A stretch of 64,000 bases of DNA from Cristatella mucedo (Eukaryota; Bryozoa; Phylactolaemata; Cristatellidae): NCBI GenBank assembly GCA_009760855.2, contig WPIO01000125.1, positions 236,001 to 300,000 on the forward strand. Direction: 5' to 3'. A program made the position numbers and the translations under genes. Shown one piece after another: positions 35,866 through 47,110 of the stretch. The notes beneath the pieces were generated by a model. The model had not been told where the DNA came from. It did not search any database and saw only the letters and a program-made list of their open reading frames with translations. Within the stretch, counting starts at the first letter, position 1. Every line of letters starts with the position of its first letter.

Positions 35866-36168
35866 AAAATAATAATAAAACTAATACACTTGATAAAGCA
35901 CCCTCAGAGAACTCAGTGTCTTTCTAGGTGCTTTGCATTTGCTGCAAAAGAAGCCCGATCGAATGGTTAGTGGTGGCATGCTCAATAACCAGCATGAATA
36001 ACATGATTAGGGGTGATATGCACAGCGTCAGAATCCGAGTATGGTTAGAGGCAGCATGCAGTGTCAGCACGCATAAGCACATAAACTTAAACTCACAGGG
36101 ACCCACTAAATGCTGTAATAAATAGGTGCGTTCGTTTTTAGTTCTTTTTAAATGTGTTCAAGTCAAGT
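35866..36168 (-). mobile_element. LINE-A 3' end ending in simple repeats
   Basis: Hairpin tail at 35885-35945, the 3' UTR, and C-terminal codons; the 5' truncation is about 20 bp from a CT/TG microsatellite. Confidence 0.9.
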
Positions 36169-36171
36169 CTG

Positions 36172-36382
<211 letters not shown>

Positions 36383-36559
36383 TTCGCAGCTGCCCAACAT
36401 TGGCCAATGTCATCTGCCCCACATTGGCCAGTGTCACCAATTAACCGGAACCTGTCAGACAGCCTGGGCTACTGTTTTCGGATGGTAGATGCCATCAGGC
36501 GCACCAGAGACCGGGAGACCCCCCTGAGCCGCTCGGTGTCAGCCTGGTGCCTCTCATTT

Positions 36560-37039
36560 CCCGGCAGCACATGTGGTGGCTGCATTGCCTACGGTTCAAG
36601 CAGCTGCGGCATGCGCTGGCCGCCGCCGCGCTGCTCGCCAAACTTGCACCGCAGCGCGGCTGGCTGCGTGCCAGTCATCGTGGGAAATCTCTCGTGCTGA
36701 AGGACTTGTTTTTGTAGGTCTGCCTTATCGATCTGTCCACCGGTACAAGGGTATGGTTTTGTCATCGGTACAGGTGAGATGGCACTCGCAGCGGTGGATA
36801 TGACCCTGCCACGGAGATTAAAAGGAAAGGAGCAGCTCTCCAAGGAAAGTCTATATTTGCCGAGTGCAAAATCACCATTTGGTACCATGCAGCTAACAGT
36901 TTCTGCGGTCAACAGACGGCGCTTGCTTCAACGCGCTAGCGGTTCCCCGATGGTGCTTGCGTTCACTCCTTCCTCCACCACCCCCACCCACCCAGCGGTC
37001 CTCCTCTGCCCGATGCAGTTGCTAACGCACTCCCTTTAG
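36560..37039. other. GC-rich stretch with exon-like signals on both strands
   Basis: Right of the CT microsatellite the DNA is GC-rich and open in several frames. On the plus strand CTTGTTTTTGTAG at 36719 and TACAG|GTGAGA at 36774 bracket 56 bp reading VCLIDLSTGTRVWFCHRYR. On the minus strand a 107-codon frame (36589-36912) covers the same bases. Which strand, if either, is coding cannot be decided. Confidence 0.2.
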
Positions 37040-37139
37040 ATTTTATGTAACTTCGTACGGCAAAACCTAAAATAAGCGTGATAATTTTTTGCGTTTTAAG
37101 AAACTCTCTAATGAAAATAACAATTAGATATTAGCTTAT

Positions 37140-37290
37140 TTGCAGCCTCATTTATAAACGGTGGACGAGCCTTAACGGCTATCGCCATCACTTGCAGTGG
37201 GTAACAAACCATTGCCACTCCTCCAGGACTCAAACCCTTGACGTGTGCCGTAAAGAGTGAGCACCTCGAGATCTACTCGAGAGCGAGTCT
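37140..37290 (-). mobile_element. SINE-2
   Basis: Minus strand: GAGGTGCTCACTCTTTACGG, box B GGGTTTGAGTCCTGG, TTACCCACTGCAAG and GGCTCGTCCACCG. Confidence 0.7.
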
Positions 37291-37592
37291 TCTTCCGATC
37301 AAGCTTGCTAATCAGACAGGCAGCTTTAGCAAATTCTCTACACTTTTCGATTATGCAGGCAACGCGAAACGCATATACCTGCATTTATATAACGCATAAC
37401 AATAAAATGCATCAACGCGAGACTTGTCATAGCCAATATTGCATAACGGTTTATTGAAGGGGGTTTTAAAATAGAATCACTACTGCAATTGGTCATTATC
37501 TTTTCACTAGCATGGCTACGAGCTAAATTGCTTCCAGCATTTTGACGTATCTGAGTCTGAAAAAGGTAAAAAGCCGTGAATATATACAATTT

Positions 37593-37751
37593 CTTTCTTG
37601 GCGTCCTAAGAGAACTTAATATCCATTCGTGCGTTTCACGTATGCCGGGGGACCCGAGCCTACGACCTCGGTCAACAAAGACATTCGCCTTGACCTCAGT
37701 CGAAGCGAGTGGCTTAAGCACTGGGCCAAACCTCACCCGGCGGAGACTTAT
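37593..37751 (-). mobile_element. SINE-1
   Basis: Minus strand: GGTTTGGCCCAGTGCTTAAG (box A), GGCTCGGGTCCC in the box B position, ACGTGAAACGCACGAATGGA and AGGACGCC. It directly abuts a LINE-B fragment. Confidence 0.75.
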
Positions 37752-37880
37752 ATTGGCTACCGAATGCGTACCGAAAGCCGCTTAGGCTGTGAGTGCGCTA
37801 TACAAAACTCTCCTGCGTAACACCCACATGATCTTTATGACTTTGTGGAGTTACTGACGGAGATACATGACATTACATGG
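37752..37880 (+). mobile_element. LINE-B 3' end fragment
   Basis: GYRMRTESRLGCECAIQNSP, stop, 3' UTR, CATGACATTACATGG. A second scrap in reverse orientation (CAGGAGAGTTTTCTATTGCG) follows at 37890-37925. Confidence 0.9.
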
Positions 37881-38099
37881 ATGCTGCGCAGGCAGGAGAG
37901 TTTTCTATTGCGCCCACAAAGCCTCAGATAATTTTGGTTAATCAGCAGCCCGCAGTCTTCACCCACGTAAGCAGCTAAAAAGTAGCAGTAGCAGCTAAAA
38001 ATTGATGCGCATGGCTGTGTCAGATAGACAATCTCTGAAGTAAGAAGGATAGATGAATCAGCGTAGACGGCTGAAAAAGAAGCGCAAGAATTGACAGAA

Positions 38100-38142
38100 A
38101 TTGTTAGTTGGAAATTATTAATTAGAAATTATTAATTAGAAA
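38100..38142. repeat. Short AT-rich tandem repeat
   Basis: GAAATTATTAATTA repeated about two and a half times. Confidence 0.8.
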
Positions 38143-38359
38143 TATAAAGTGAAATTGTATTACCGCCAAGCAATAGCGAGATCTTTATTATTGAACCATG
38201 TATTTGCGCCCCTGGAGAATTAAATCTCTTACCATGCACTTCACTTGCGCTGTTAAAGAAGCATGTTGTTTGTTTTTGCAATAAACTGCAACCCATCTCT
38301 GCACTCTTGGGCCTACTAGAGGGACAATCACCAGAGGCTGTGAGGAGCGGGTTCTTGTT

Positions 38360-38598
38360 TTGATCCTTTTTTTTAAATGCCGTCAAAGCCGGGATGCCGT
38401 GACGTCAGTCGGGCGTGAGCTCCAGTCTTCGGGAACGGTCACGAAACGAACTGAGGTTCGTTAGAGGCGCAGCTACGGACAGACATGAGTCTAGAGTGCG
38501 AATGGTACGCCGCCAAGTATTGCAGATAGGCATTGGCGAGCTACAGGCGTCCTGCGGCCTGCAAGTCAAGAACTCAAAAACGCATCGAGACGTTTTAT
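38360..38598 (-). mobile_element. Decayed LINE-A-like C-terminal fragment
   Basis: Minus strand LTCRPQDACSSPMP, TIRTLDSCLSV, LTNLSSFRDRS and, after frameshifts, VTAS...AFKKK. It runs into the GA microsatellite on its 5' side. Confidence 0.55.
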
Positions 38599-39181
<583 letters not shown>

Positions 39182-39879
39182 GCTGAGCCAAAACATTTCT
39201 TTTAGCTCAGGCCTACCTAAGCCTACCTTCGCGGTAAGAATCTGAGCGTGGTGCTGCATCGAGCTCTCCAAACGGGGGTGGGCGGCCAGGTGGGGGAGCA
39301 CCGGTTCCTTTGCAGATGGGGTTAAAAGAGGCTTCCGGGAGGAGTTCCTTGAGTTCCACCTTCCAGTCAGGCTCTGCGTCGGGAGTGGGGGCTGAAGGCT
39401 TCTAGAATCCTCCGATTCGAGTAAGGACTTGCAAGAAAAACGCATCTCCTTTAATTGGCTGCGTTTGCTTCGAAACTACTTCGCCGACTTCGTGGATGGT
39501 GACCATAGCGAGTGACTGTACGATATTAACGGACTGCTACGAAGGCGTTATAGCGGCTTCGGCGCCGACGTCCTTAAGCCAAAAACTCGGCGCTCTTAAC
39601 GGTGCTAGTCCTTAAAAAAAGGGTTACAAATACTGGCGAAGCTGGCACCCACCACGAAACACGGCTAGCGAGTTTCGGAGGCTGCCTCGCTGTTACTACA
39701 GACTCGCTCTTACTACTCTCCGATGGGAGCCGAGCACGACAGCAATAAAGAGCGGCCGTAACCTAATTAGACTAGTCCATTCCGGCCCGGTAGCATCGAA
39801 AAGTCCATTCGACAGCCGCATTGTGCCACAAGTATGCAGCACTAGCTATTGCGTCCCTTGTACGCCGCCCAAATCGAAA
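39182..39879. other. No gene recognised
   Basis: GC-richer unique-looking DNA after the GA tract. No feature supportable. Confidence 0.45.
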
Positions 39880-40065
39880 CACACTGACTATCGTGGCCCC
39901 CAGGAGTAAGGTGCTTGCACTTCAAAACCCAAATCGTTGGTTCGAGTCCTGCAGCATGCTATATTGCCCACAGCCAGCGGAAGTCCTAGCCGCTAAAGCT
40001 CTTCTTCTTCTTCCTCGCTATATAAATTAGGCCGTTGAATCAGCCGATCGCTTCGCTCTAGTACG
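39880..40065 (+). mobile_element. SINE-2, best copy
   Basis: GTGGCCCCCAGGAGTAAGG (box A region), an exact box B GGTTCGAGTCC at 39939-39949, then TATTGCCCACAGCCAGCGG, CTCTTCTTCTTCTTCCTCGC, TATATAAATTAGG and GTTGAATCAGCCGATCG. Confidence 0.8.
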
Positions 40066-40802
40066 TGGCTTGGGATTCTACGTCACTTACATAGACTATG
40101 ACGCGACAAGTTCCTTATGATTTTAATTCAGAGACCGCGAACAATATTTGGGCAGTTATAAACGGGCTGATGTAGTACGACGACACTTCAACGTCGCAAG
40201 TCCTTCTCTGACGCTCTAGTCGGCGACTGCAGTCGGACCGAATGGGCAACCTCTATTAAGCCTTTAGCTTCCTTCTCGAGAAAGCCCAGCAGCCACTTCC
40301 GGTTGGCTGACAGACTATGAGGGAGGGAGCTACTAGGCTTAGAGTTCGACACTTGAAGTTAGTCGGGCATATCATCAGAGGGGGACTACCACCTGTTTTT
40401 TAGATTTGTCTATTAACAATCATCTAGAGCGGCGCGCGTCGAACTCGCTCGCTCAGGATTTAGTCTCCAAAGGGTTGTCATTCCGGTTAGGAACGATCGT
40501 CATGTTTAGAGTTGCTAACAATGCGTTCTCTATAGCATCGCCTAAAGAGGTACGCCGAATGGCTCTCCCAATAGGCTATTCAACAGTCGTTATAGACGAG
40601 TTAACTGAAACACAGGCTTCGGGGTGGCGTGCCATCAGTTAAGAACTTCAGGTTCCTGAAGAGTAAAAATTTTTAGCGCGATGCTTAAGAACTTTTCTGA
40701 ATGAATCTCGAAGAAAATGTCTCAATAGTGAATAGCCGAATAGTGTGCCGTCCTACATTGCCGAATAGGCAGCTGTGGCTCTCTTTTCGCCGCGTATGGA
40801 GC
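40066..40802. other. No gene recognised
   Basis: Includes a 78-codon plus frame, 40406-40642, without family likeness. Confidence 0.4.
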
Positions 40803-40945
40803 ACATGGTTTGGCCCAGTGGTTAAGGTGCTCGCCCCGACCAATATCTGATCTGGCCAAGGTCGTGCGCTCGAGCCGTGTGGCATATGTGAAGCGCCTGA
40901 ATAGAGATTAAGTTCCCTTAGTGCGCTAAATAAATGAATTATATA
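40803..40945 (+). mobile_element. SINE-1, best copy
   Basis: TTTGGCCCAGTGGTTAAGGT holds box A (40811-40827) and GCTCGAGCC box B (about 40868-40876). The tail GTGAAGCGCCTGAATAGAGA...GTGCGCTAAATAAATGAATT follows the LINE-A 3' end. Confidence 0.85.
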
Positions 40946-41184
40946 AGGTCGAGGTATAGCAGCCCCATTCCAAAATTGCGGTTTCGCTCTGGTCCTCCGA
41001 TACATGTAATCGTAGCTCGGATTAAGCCTAGGATGGTGAGACCTTGACCGTTTAAGAGGAAGCCAATCGCGGAAAGGTTATGTTGAGCCACTCACAGCCT
41101 GTCCTGAGGGAATCCAGAAGCTGCTGGCCGGCCTGACCCCCAATCCCTACTCACGAAACAACTGCCTGCTGCTGCGGTCGCATG

Positions 41185-41535
41185 CTCCCAAAGCCTGGAA
41201 CTCACTTCCGACTTGCGTCATGACATCACCTGACTTGACCACATTTAAAAAGAAATAAAAAACGCACCTATTCATCACAGTATTTAGTGGTCCTACGATT
41301 TGTCCTTTATGTGCTTATGCGTGCTGACACTGTGCATGCTGCCACTAACCACATTTGCATGCTGACCCTGTGTCTGTCATCACCCCTAACCATGTTATTC
41401 CTGTTGTTTATTGAGCATACTACCACTAACCATTCAATTGCATTTCCCTTTGCAGATAATGCAAAGCGCCTAGAAAGAGATTGAGTTCTCTGAGGGCACT
41501 TTATCAAGTGTATTATTATTATAATTATTATTATT
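41185..41535 (+). mobile_element. LINE-A 3' end
   Basis: APKAWNSLPTCVMTSPDLTT, 3' UTR, GCAAAGCGCCTAGAAAGAGA, hairpin and (ATT)n. Confidence 0.93.
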
Positions 41536-42299
41536 TTGCTGATAGAAGCAATGGCTCCAGGTCGCTACGGGAAACTTGCTGCGTGCAAACCGTTCAGTCA
41601 GGTTGATCTGTGGATTTAACAGAAGCTTGAACTATCAGCTCCGCTCCACCACTTCAACGTCAACCTTCAGAACCTATCTAAATAAATAGTTACGCAATCG
41701 TCATTTCTCTGCGACTCAAGTTCGGGTTATGCTACCGCTATCAGTCAGCGTAGCGGCTTCTTGTCCGAGCATTAACTCTGCCTTGCAATTCACCAAAGTC
41801 GGGTTTGCTAGCCTTTCGCTTGCTTGCACAGGTAAGTAGCGAGAGCGTGACTTAAGCCCGCGTGCAACTCCTAGTCGTTGATCGCACCACACAAACACGT
41901 TTTTTAGTCGCAGCAAATAGTAAACGAGTTATTAGGACTCGTAGTGATGACAGAGCTTTTAAAAATTGTTTGTATTCCGAAGTCTAAGCTAGGGAAGTTT
42001 ACTTCTACAGAGACGTAAGCTTGGCACGGCTGATAAAATTCAGTAAAGTAAAAATAAAAACTTATAAGTACTATTAATTCATTTTGTTTAAATAAAGACG
42101 CTTTGAATCGTTCTTTGAGCAGCAATGAGTACAGGATGTATGTTGCTGTGTGCATGCAATTAAGAAACACCTAGCTTAGACACGTGTACTCATTTTGCAA
42201 TGGAGGTGCGGAGACTAAATTTCATGGTCGAGTCACTGCTGTTAGAAAAGTGAAAAGCTGCCGTCGAGATATGTATTAAGTGTGTAGTGTTTGCACACT
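41536..42299. other. No gene recognised
   Basis: Intergenic DNA without a supportable feature. Confidence 0.45.
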
Positions 42300-42440
42300 A
42301 TAGCTAACCATTATTAACAGACTAAATTACCAATAACCATTCGATCGTGCTTCCTTTGCAGCAAACGTAAAGTGCCTGGAAAGAGATTGAGTTCTCTGGG
42401 GGCGTTATATATAATGTTATTACTAGTATTATTATTATTA
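42300..42440 (+). mobile_element. LINE-A 3' tail, inserted in a LINE-A
   Basis: CCATTCGATCGTGCTTCCTT, hairpin and (ATT)n; immediately followed by RT text of another LINE-A. Confidence 0.85.
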
Positions 42441-42444
42441 GTGA

Positions 42445-43480
42445 GATCGAGTCAGATTTTGGAGCGAAACACTCCATAGAGTCAGCACTGCTGTGAGTGA
42501 ATAACGACCTTCTCAGGAATGCGGACTTGGGCTGAGTCTATCTGTTTTCTGTATTTTTGGTAGCGTTTGATACTAGTGATCACCAATTCCTTCTCGAACA
42601 TCTTTAATCTCGCGTAGGTGTCACTGGCATGGCAACGCATGGCTTAGGTCCTATCTCAGTTGGAGACTTCAGAGCACTGATGTCAATTGACCAGAGCCTT
42701 CCGAGGATCTGGACAGTCATTTTTTTGCACACGATACATAGCTTTACCTGTGCTCTGATCTCTCTTGCTCTTACAGCACCTCAAACTCTCTCAAATCCCT
42801 CCTCACTGCATGTATTGCTTGACATCTACACTTGGATGGCCACAAATCTTTCTCTAATTTCATGACGATAAAACCAGCTGCTAGTTATGGGTAAATTTAG
42901 TGTTACTAAAAATTTGATAAATACATCTCTCAAACTGATCTTGGCCAGCATATCGCCAGCAGCATCTTCGCGAAATCTCTGTCTGTTTTAACGTGCCCTT
43001 ACAATAGGCGAACAAAGCAGCTCGACTGTCAAGTGCGCCCAATTTGAACTAATTATACCATTGAAAAATTTGAACTTGTCAAGAGATTGATACTAAAATC
43101 AAGCTGACCCATATTTCGCCCCATTCTGTCTTGACTTCTATAACTCACCACTTACAGGTCTGTCAGCCGATGCAAAACAGTTCGTGCTAAACTTCAGCTG
43201 CGCTTGTTTTTAATGACCTTGTATATAGCATAACACCACTTCTCACCGATCTGAAGTGGCTCTCTCTCTCAAAAAGTGAATATCAATTCTGTCACTCACC
43301 TGTAGGTCGCTTCATTCTCTTACTCCGGCCTACCTATCTGAGATATAAACTGCAGGCTAATCAGGCTTCCCATCGCACTGCCTATCGCCTCAGAACCGGT
43401 TGCTTGTTTTTGCCTCTAACGAACCTCAAATCCTTTGGAGACTGCGCTTCCGTTTGTTCGCTTCCAAATTCTCGAGGACT
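42445..43480 (+). mobile_element. Decayed LINE-A RT and C-terminal region
   Basis: ESDFGAKHSIESALL, VNNDLLRNADLG, TLWRLILVITN-type text, later LKSFGD. Many stops; inactive. Confidence 0.75.
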
Positions 43481-43499
43481 GTATAGCGACAGTAATAAC

Positions 43500-43625
43500 A
43501 AAAGAAGAAGGAATTTTTATAGCATCCTATGAGAACTAAATTTCTTTCTTGGGAATTTGTATAGCATCCTAGCATAACTAAATCTCTCTCTTAGAACTTT
43601 GCATATGCTCGAAAAGGAAGTATTT
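43500..43625 (-). repeat. Duplicated LINE-A/SINE-tail-like scrap
   Basis: TATAGCATCCTATGAGAACTAAATTTCTTTC and a second similar block at about 43560-43605, resembling SINE-1/LINE-A tails in reverse. Confidence 0.4.
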
Positions 43626-43689
43626 TAATAGGCTAGCGATAACAAATAATAATTGCAGCTCGTCAAAGCACGAAACTCACGTGGACGGA

Positions 43690-43960
43690 GTAACGGCTGT
43701 GAGGAGCAAGTAGGTTTTAATTATATTTTTAGTGCTGTTAAGTCCGGGGATTTTGTGAACCCGATCGGTAATGATTTACAGACTTTAGGAGCAAATGGGC
43801 TGGCCTTGGTAATTTCGTCGCTGCAGACTGACGTCACGTCACTTCCTTACTAGACAACATTTTAAAGTAGACTAAAAACCTACCCGCTCTTCACAGCCTT
43901 GGCTCAGTTGTCAATTTCCTTTTAAGTGCGTGCGCGTGCCGTGCACGTCATAAATAGGCA
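43690..43960. mobile_element. Two LINE-A scraps in opposite orientation
   Basis: 43700-43805 matches LINE-A C-terminal DNA in reverse (GTTAAGTCCGGGGATTTTGT); 43835-43960 matches it forwards. A fold-back or double insertion. Confidence 0.5.
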
Positions 43961-44439
43961 ATTCAGGCACTTTCTTGCCGGCATATTTAAATTTTGAAAT
44001 ACGACATCAGCCAGATTATGACAGCCATAGAGATTATCAGTGGCTCCTGAATCGCAACCAATAGGAACGGGATATGCTTATGTAATAACTAGCCAGCGAT
44101 GCTTTGGGCTTTGAGACAGACAGCTGCTACTCTGCTGCGCCTCGAGCTAGATAGCTGAACGACTTGAGCTCCGGACAATTGCATTTTAGAGTGTGCTATG
44201 GGAGGTCTGCTTGATTGTCACCCTGCTCTGCTGCCATCGGCATGCCGCCGCGTAGGACATCTGCCGCTCGCACTTGCCGCGCTTCGACGCTCTCCAGCTT
44301 TGTCATGGCTTGGCCAGGACTGGCTAGGACATTACGACAGAGCGCTGCGTTTGTGCCCGAAAGACTTAGTGCTGGATCAGCTGCAGTTCGCTCGTATCAC
44401 TGTGTTAAGTTTCTGGAAAGACATATAGTTAGCTCAGGA

Positions 44440-44752
44440 TGCGACTGTGGAACTCGCTTCCACAATTCTTACGCAACGACATCTACTCTCCTACTGCCGA
44501 CTATGGCACATCTTTTTCAGCGGTCCTGAACTGCTACTTCTATGCTGCTCACTACCTCAACTGTTCTCCTAACTCTGCTATGCTTCCCACTTTCTCTTTG
44601 TTGCGTGAGACGAAGTCTGTTGGCTACCGAATGCGTACCGAAAGCCGCTTAGGCTGTGAGTGCGCTATACAAAACTCTCCTGCGTAACACCCACATGGTC
44701 TTTATGACTTTGTGGAGTTACTGACGGAGATACATTAGATTACATTACATTA
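44440..44752 (+). mobile_element. LINE-B 3' end
   Basis: LWNSLPQFLRNDIYSPTADY to ECAIQNSPA, 3' UTR, and TACATTAGATTACATTACAT. Confidence 0.93.
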
Positions 44753-45199
44753 TTATTGCTACTATTTTTGAGGCGAAGATTATAGTTTGACTGAGAAGAT
44801 TGTATTATGCATTCCTTCGTAGCCTTGTCCTATAGAAGCACTCTGCAAGCATGTATAGTAGGCTATTGTGATTTGTAGATAATTTTGAGTTTTTGGCCCA
44901 AGTCAGATAAGATGCGAAAAGTGAAAGACTTGCACGGCAAAAGATGATGTTGGGGAGAATTTAGCTTAAGAATGTGTTTTACGAAAACTTCGTTCGCGAA
45001 TCACTAACGATGGCTATACTCAGATAGTATACGCATCTCCACCAAAACTGTATAAAACTGTAATGCGATAGGATAGTATGACTTGAAATGAGTAAAAGAA
45101 AAACAATAGGTGCTAGCTTAGGCAATACCAAACCATAGCATAAAAACGAGTTACTCGATATGATAGAGTGGCGAAAAAAGTAGAAAGGGAAAAGTAAAA

Positions 45200-45292
45200 C
45201 TTGATAAAAAAAATGATAAATAAATGATGAATAAATGATAAATGAATGATGAATAAAAATGAATAAATGATAAATAAATAAATGATCTTGAT
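45200..45292. repeat. AT-rich tandem repeat, ATGAATAAATGATAA-like units
   Basis: Irregular repeats of AAATGATAAATAAATGA. Confidence 0.85.
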
Positions 45293-46933
45293 AAAACATC
45301 AAGAAAGTAGCTGAAGCATCAGCTGTGAATTCTGAATCGAACTGCTTTTCCGTCGGAAAAATTGTATCTATTCGGGGGTTGGAAAAGCCGAGCGATAAGG
45401 GTGGTCACAATTGCAGCGACGTCTAAAAGTGCCACTGCACGGCAAGCGCTTTCTTCAGCGTGACTTTGATTTCACGACGACGATGGAGTTTGTATTCGTC
45501 ATTCTCTAAATATCAATTGACTCATTGTTCTACTTTGGCTGGGTACGGCCAAAGTTTAGCTCCTGCGTTGATGAACACTTTTCTTAGTTTTTTTGTTGCT
45601 CAGTGCTGCAGTCAATCAATTGCCAGCATCCAAGTTTCCGATTACCCAAGGTACGTCCTAACCACCTGTCCCAAATGATATGACATGTAGCGAATACAAA
45701 GGTAACACTACGGGGACGCAATTTTGTGTCCCGGGTAGTCACTGTTATTTGCTAATTGCTTTATCCTCAGAAGTCTAGACAGCGGCCAGTATTCCGTAAA
45801 AATGTTACTTGTCTGACCAGGGCAGTGATCGGCTAGAAATTAGCCCATTTCTGATAAGAAAACTAAAGAATTCATGTCTTTCGGTTCACGCTTAGTCAAA
45901 AAAAATGAATCAAAATTAACATGCATTTATTACGAATTCGTACAAAAGCGATCACTTTAAGAGGCTCAGAAATGAGTAGTTTTTCTAGATTTACCGCTCT
46001 TATTCAGGTCAAGAAGTCTCGAAGAAGCTGTCAAACACAGTCCCCTATTATGTTTTAATGATAATGTTCTTGGTAACGTCATTCCAAATCCAGTAAATCC
46101 TGGTGAAAGCGCCTGGCCTACTCCTCTGAGTAAGCTCCCATGTTCTCCTTGAATTTTTCAGGCTGGGCATCACGGATATGTACTTAGATGGAGATTCTGC
46201 GTCCTATTCCTTTGGCATAGCTCTTTATATCCTGTGCTAGCTGCTCAAATTGTTCACCCTTATGATTGTTCAGAAGCCGTGAGCCACTGCAGCGAAGCTG
46301 TTACAAACCTCTTTCTCCGCCCTGCTCGTCTTCTTAGTTCGTCACACTCAAGAATTTCTTTATTTATGGTTCAACGAAGTTCCTCTTTCATCCAACAAGT
46401 TTAACTCCTTGATTGGATTCAAGGTGTCAGAAGCTCAGCATTGGACTCTGTAAGACTCAGGCATCTGATCAGATTTTTTTGAGGCATTTCTGGCTAGGTA
46501 AATGTGGCTTTCTCTCCTCGGCAGCATCTATGAAATTGAAATATGTACCTGCAATTGCTGCCTCGCTGTCTGACCTGCTGCGCTCTCCTGACGGTGGCTG
46601 ACCCCTCTACTTTGGGGTCGGGACGGGGAACTCAGAGCAGTGCAGGGCTGCAATGACGGATGAATAATGTGTGGATACATGATGATGAGGGGCGCGCTTT
46701 TGCCAGCTACAGCGTTTGGAAAAGTTTAACTATGCAAAACAGTAGCAGCTGCTTGAGTCTTCGGTCTATTCACATTGAATTATTTAAATATCAAAATTCG
46801 TGGCGCTTTCTTTCTACTCCGCATCAGAATTTAAATATGTACCAGAAATTTATAAATCAAAAAATTACATTTTGCACATAACCTAATATTGTAGGAGAAA
46901 TTCCATCCGGCGAGCAGTAATTGTTCACCTTAC
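45293..46933. other. No gene recognised
   Basis: Repeat-poor intergenic DNA. Short frames only. Confidence 0.4.
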
Positions 46934-47110
46934 CTTCACATGTTCTCTTGGAGTATTCGCAAGTGAAATAAGGTGTCGAGGGCTTTTGATTGCAGCCGGG
47001 CATATCGAAGTATGCTTTTTAAGCCTTGCACATCTTGACCGACGCTTTCATCGAGTAATTTTTTCCTCTTTATCTTGATAAGTTCTGCACTCAGAGGGCA
47101 AATGCATCTG
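46934..47110 (-). CDS. Exon-like segment with stop codon, minus strand
   Basis: The minus strand has a good acceptor, GGCTTCTTCACCCAG, and a very good donor, GTGAAG|GTAAGG, 177 bp apart. One frame is open almost throughout (RCICPLSAELIKIKRKKLL, later LKSILRYARLQSKALDTLF) and stops with TGA two bases before the donor. It could be a last coding exon with an intron in the 3' UTR; another frame, QMHLPSECRTYQDKEEKITR then stop, is an alternative. It may belong with the candidate first exon at 48479-48614. Family not recognised. Confidence 0.22.

Noticed and set aside
39880-40065. tRNA-like sequences with box A and box B as functional tRNA genes
   Set aside because: The copies lack a complete acceptor stem and share long tails; they are SINEs.
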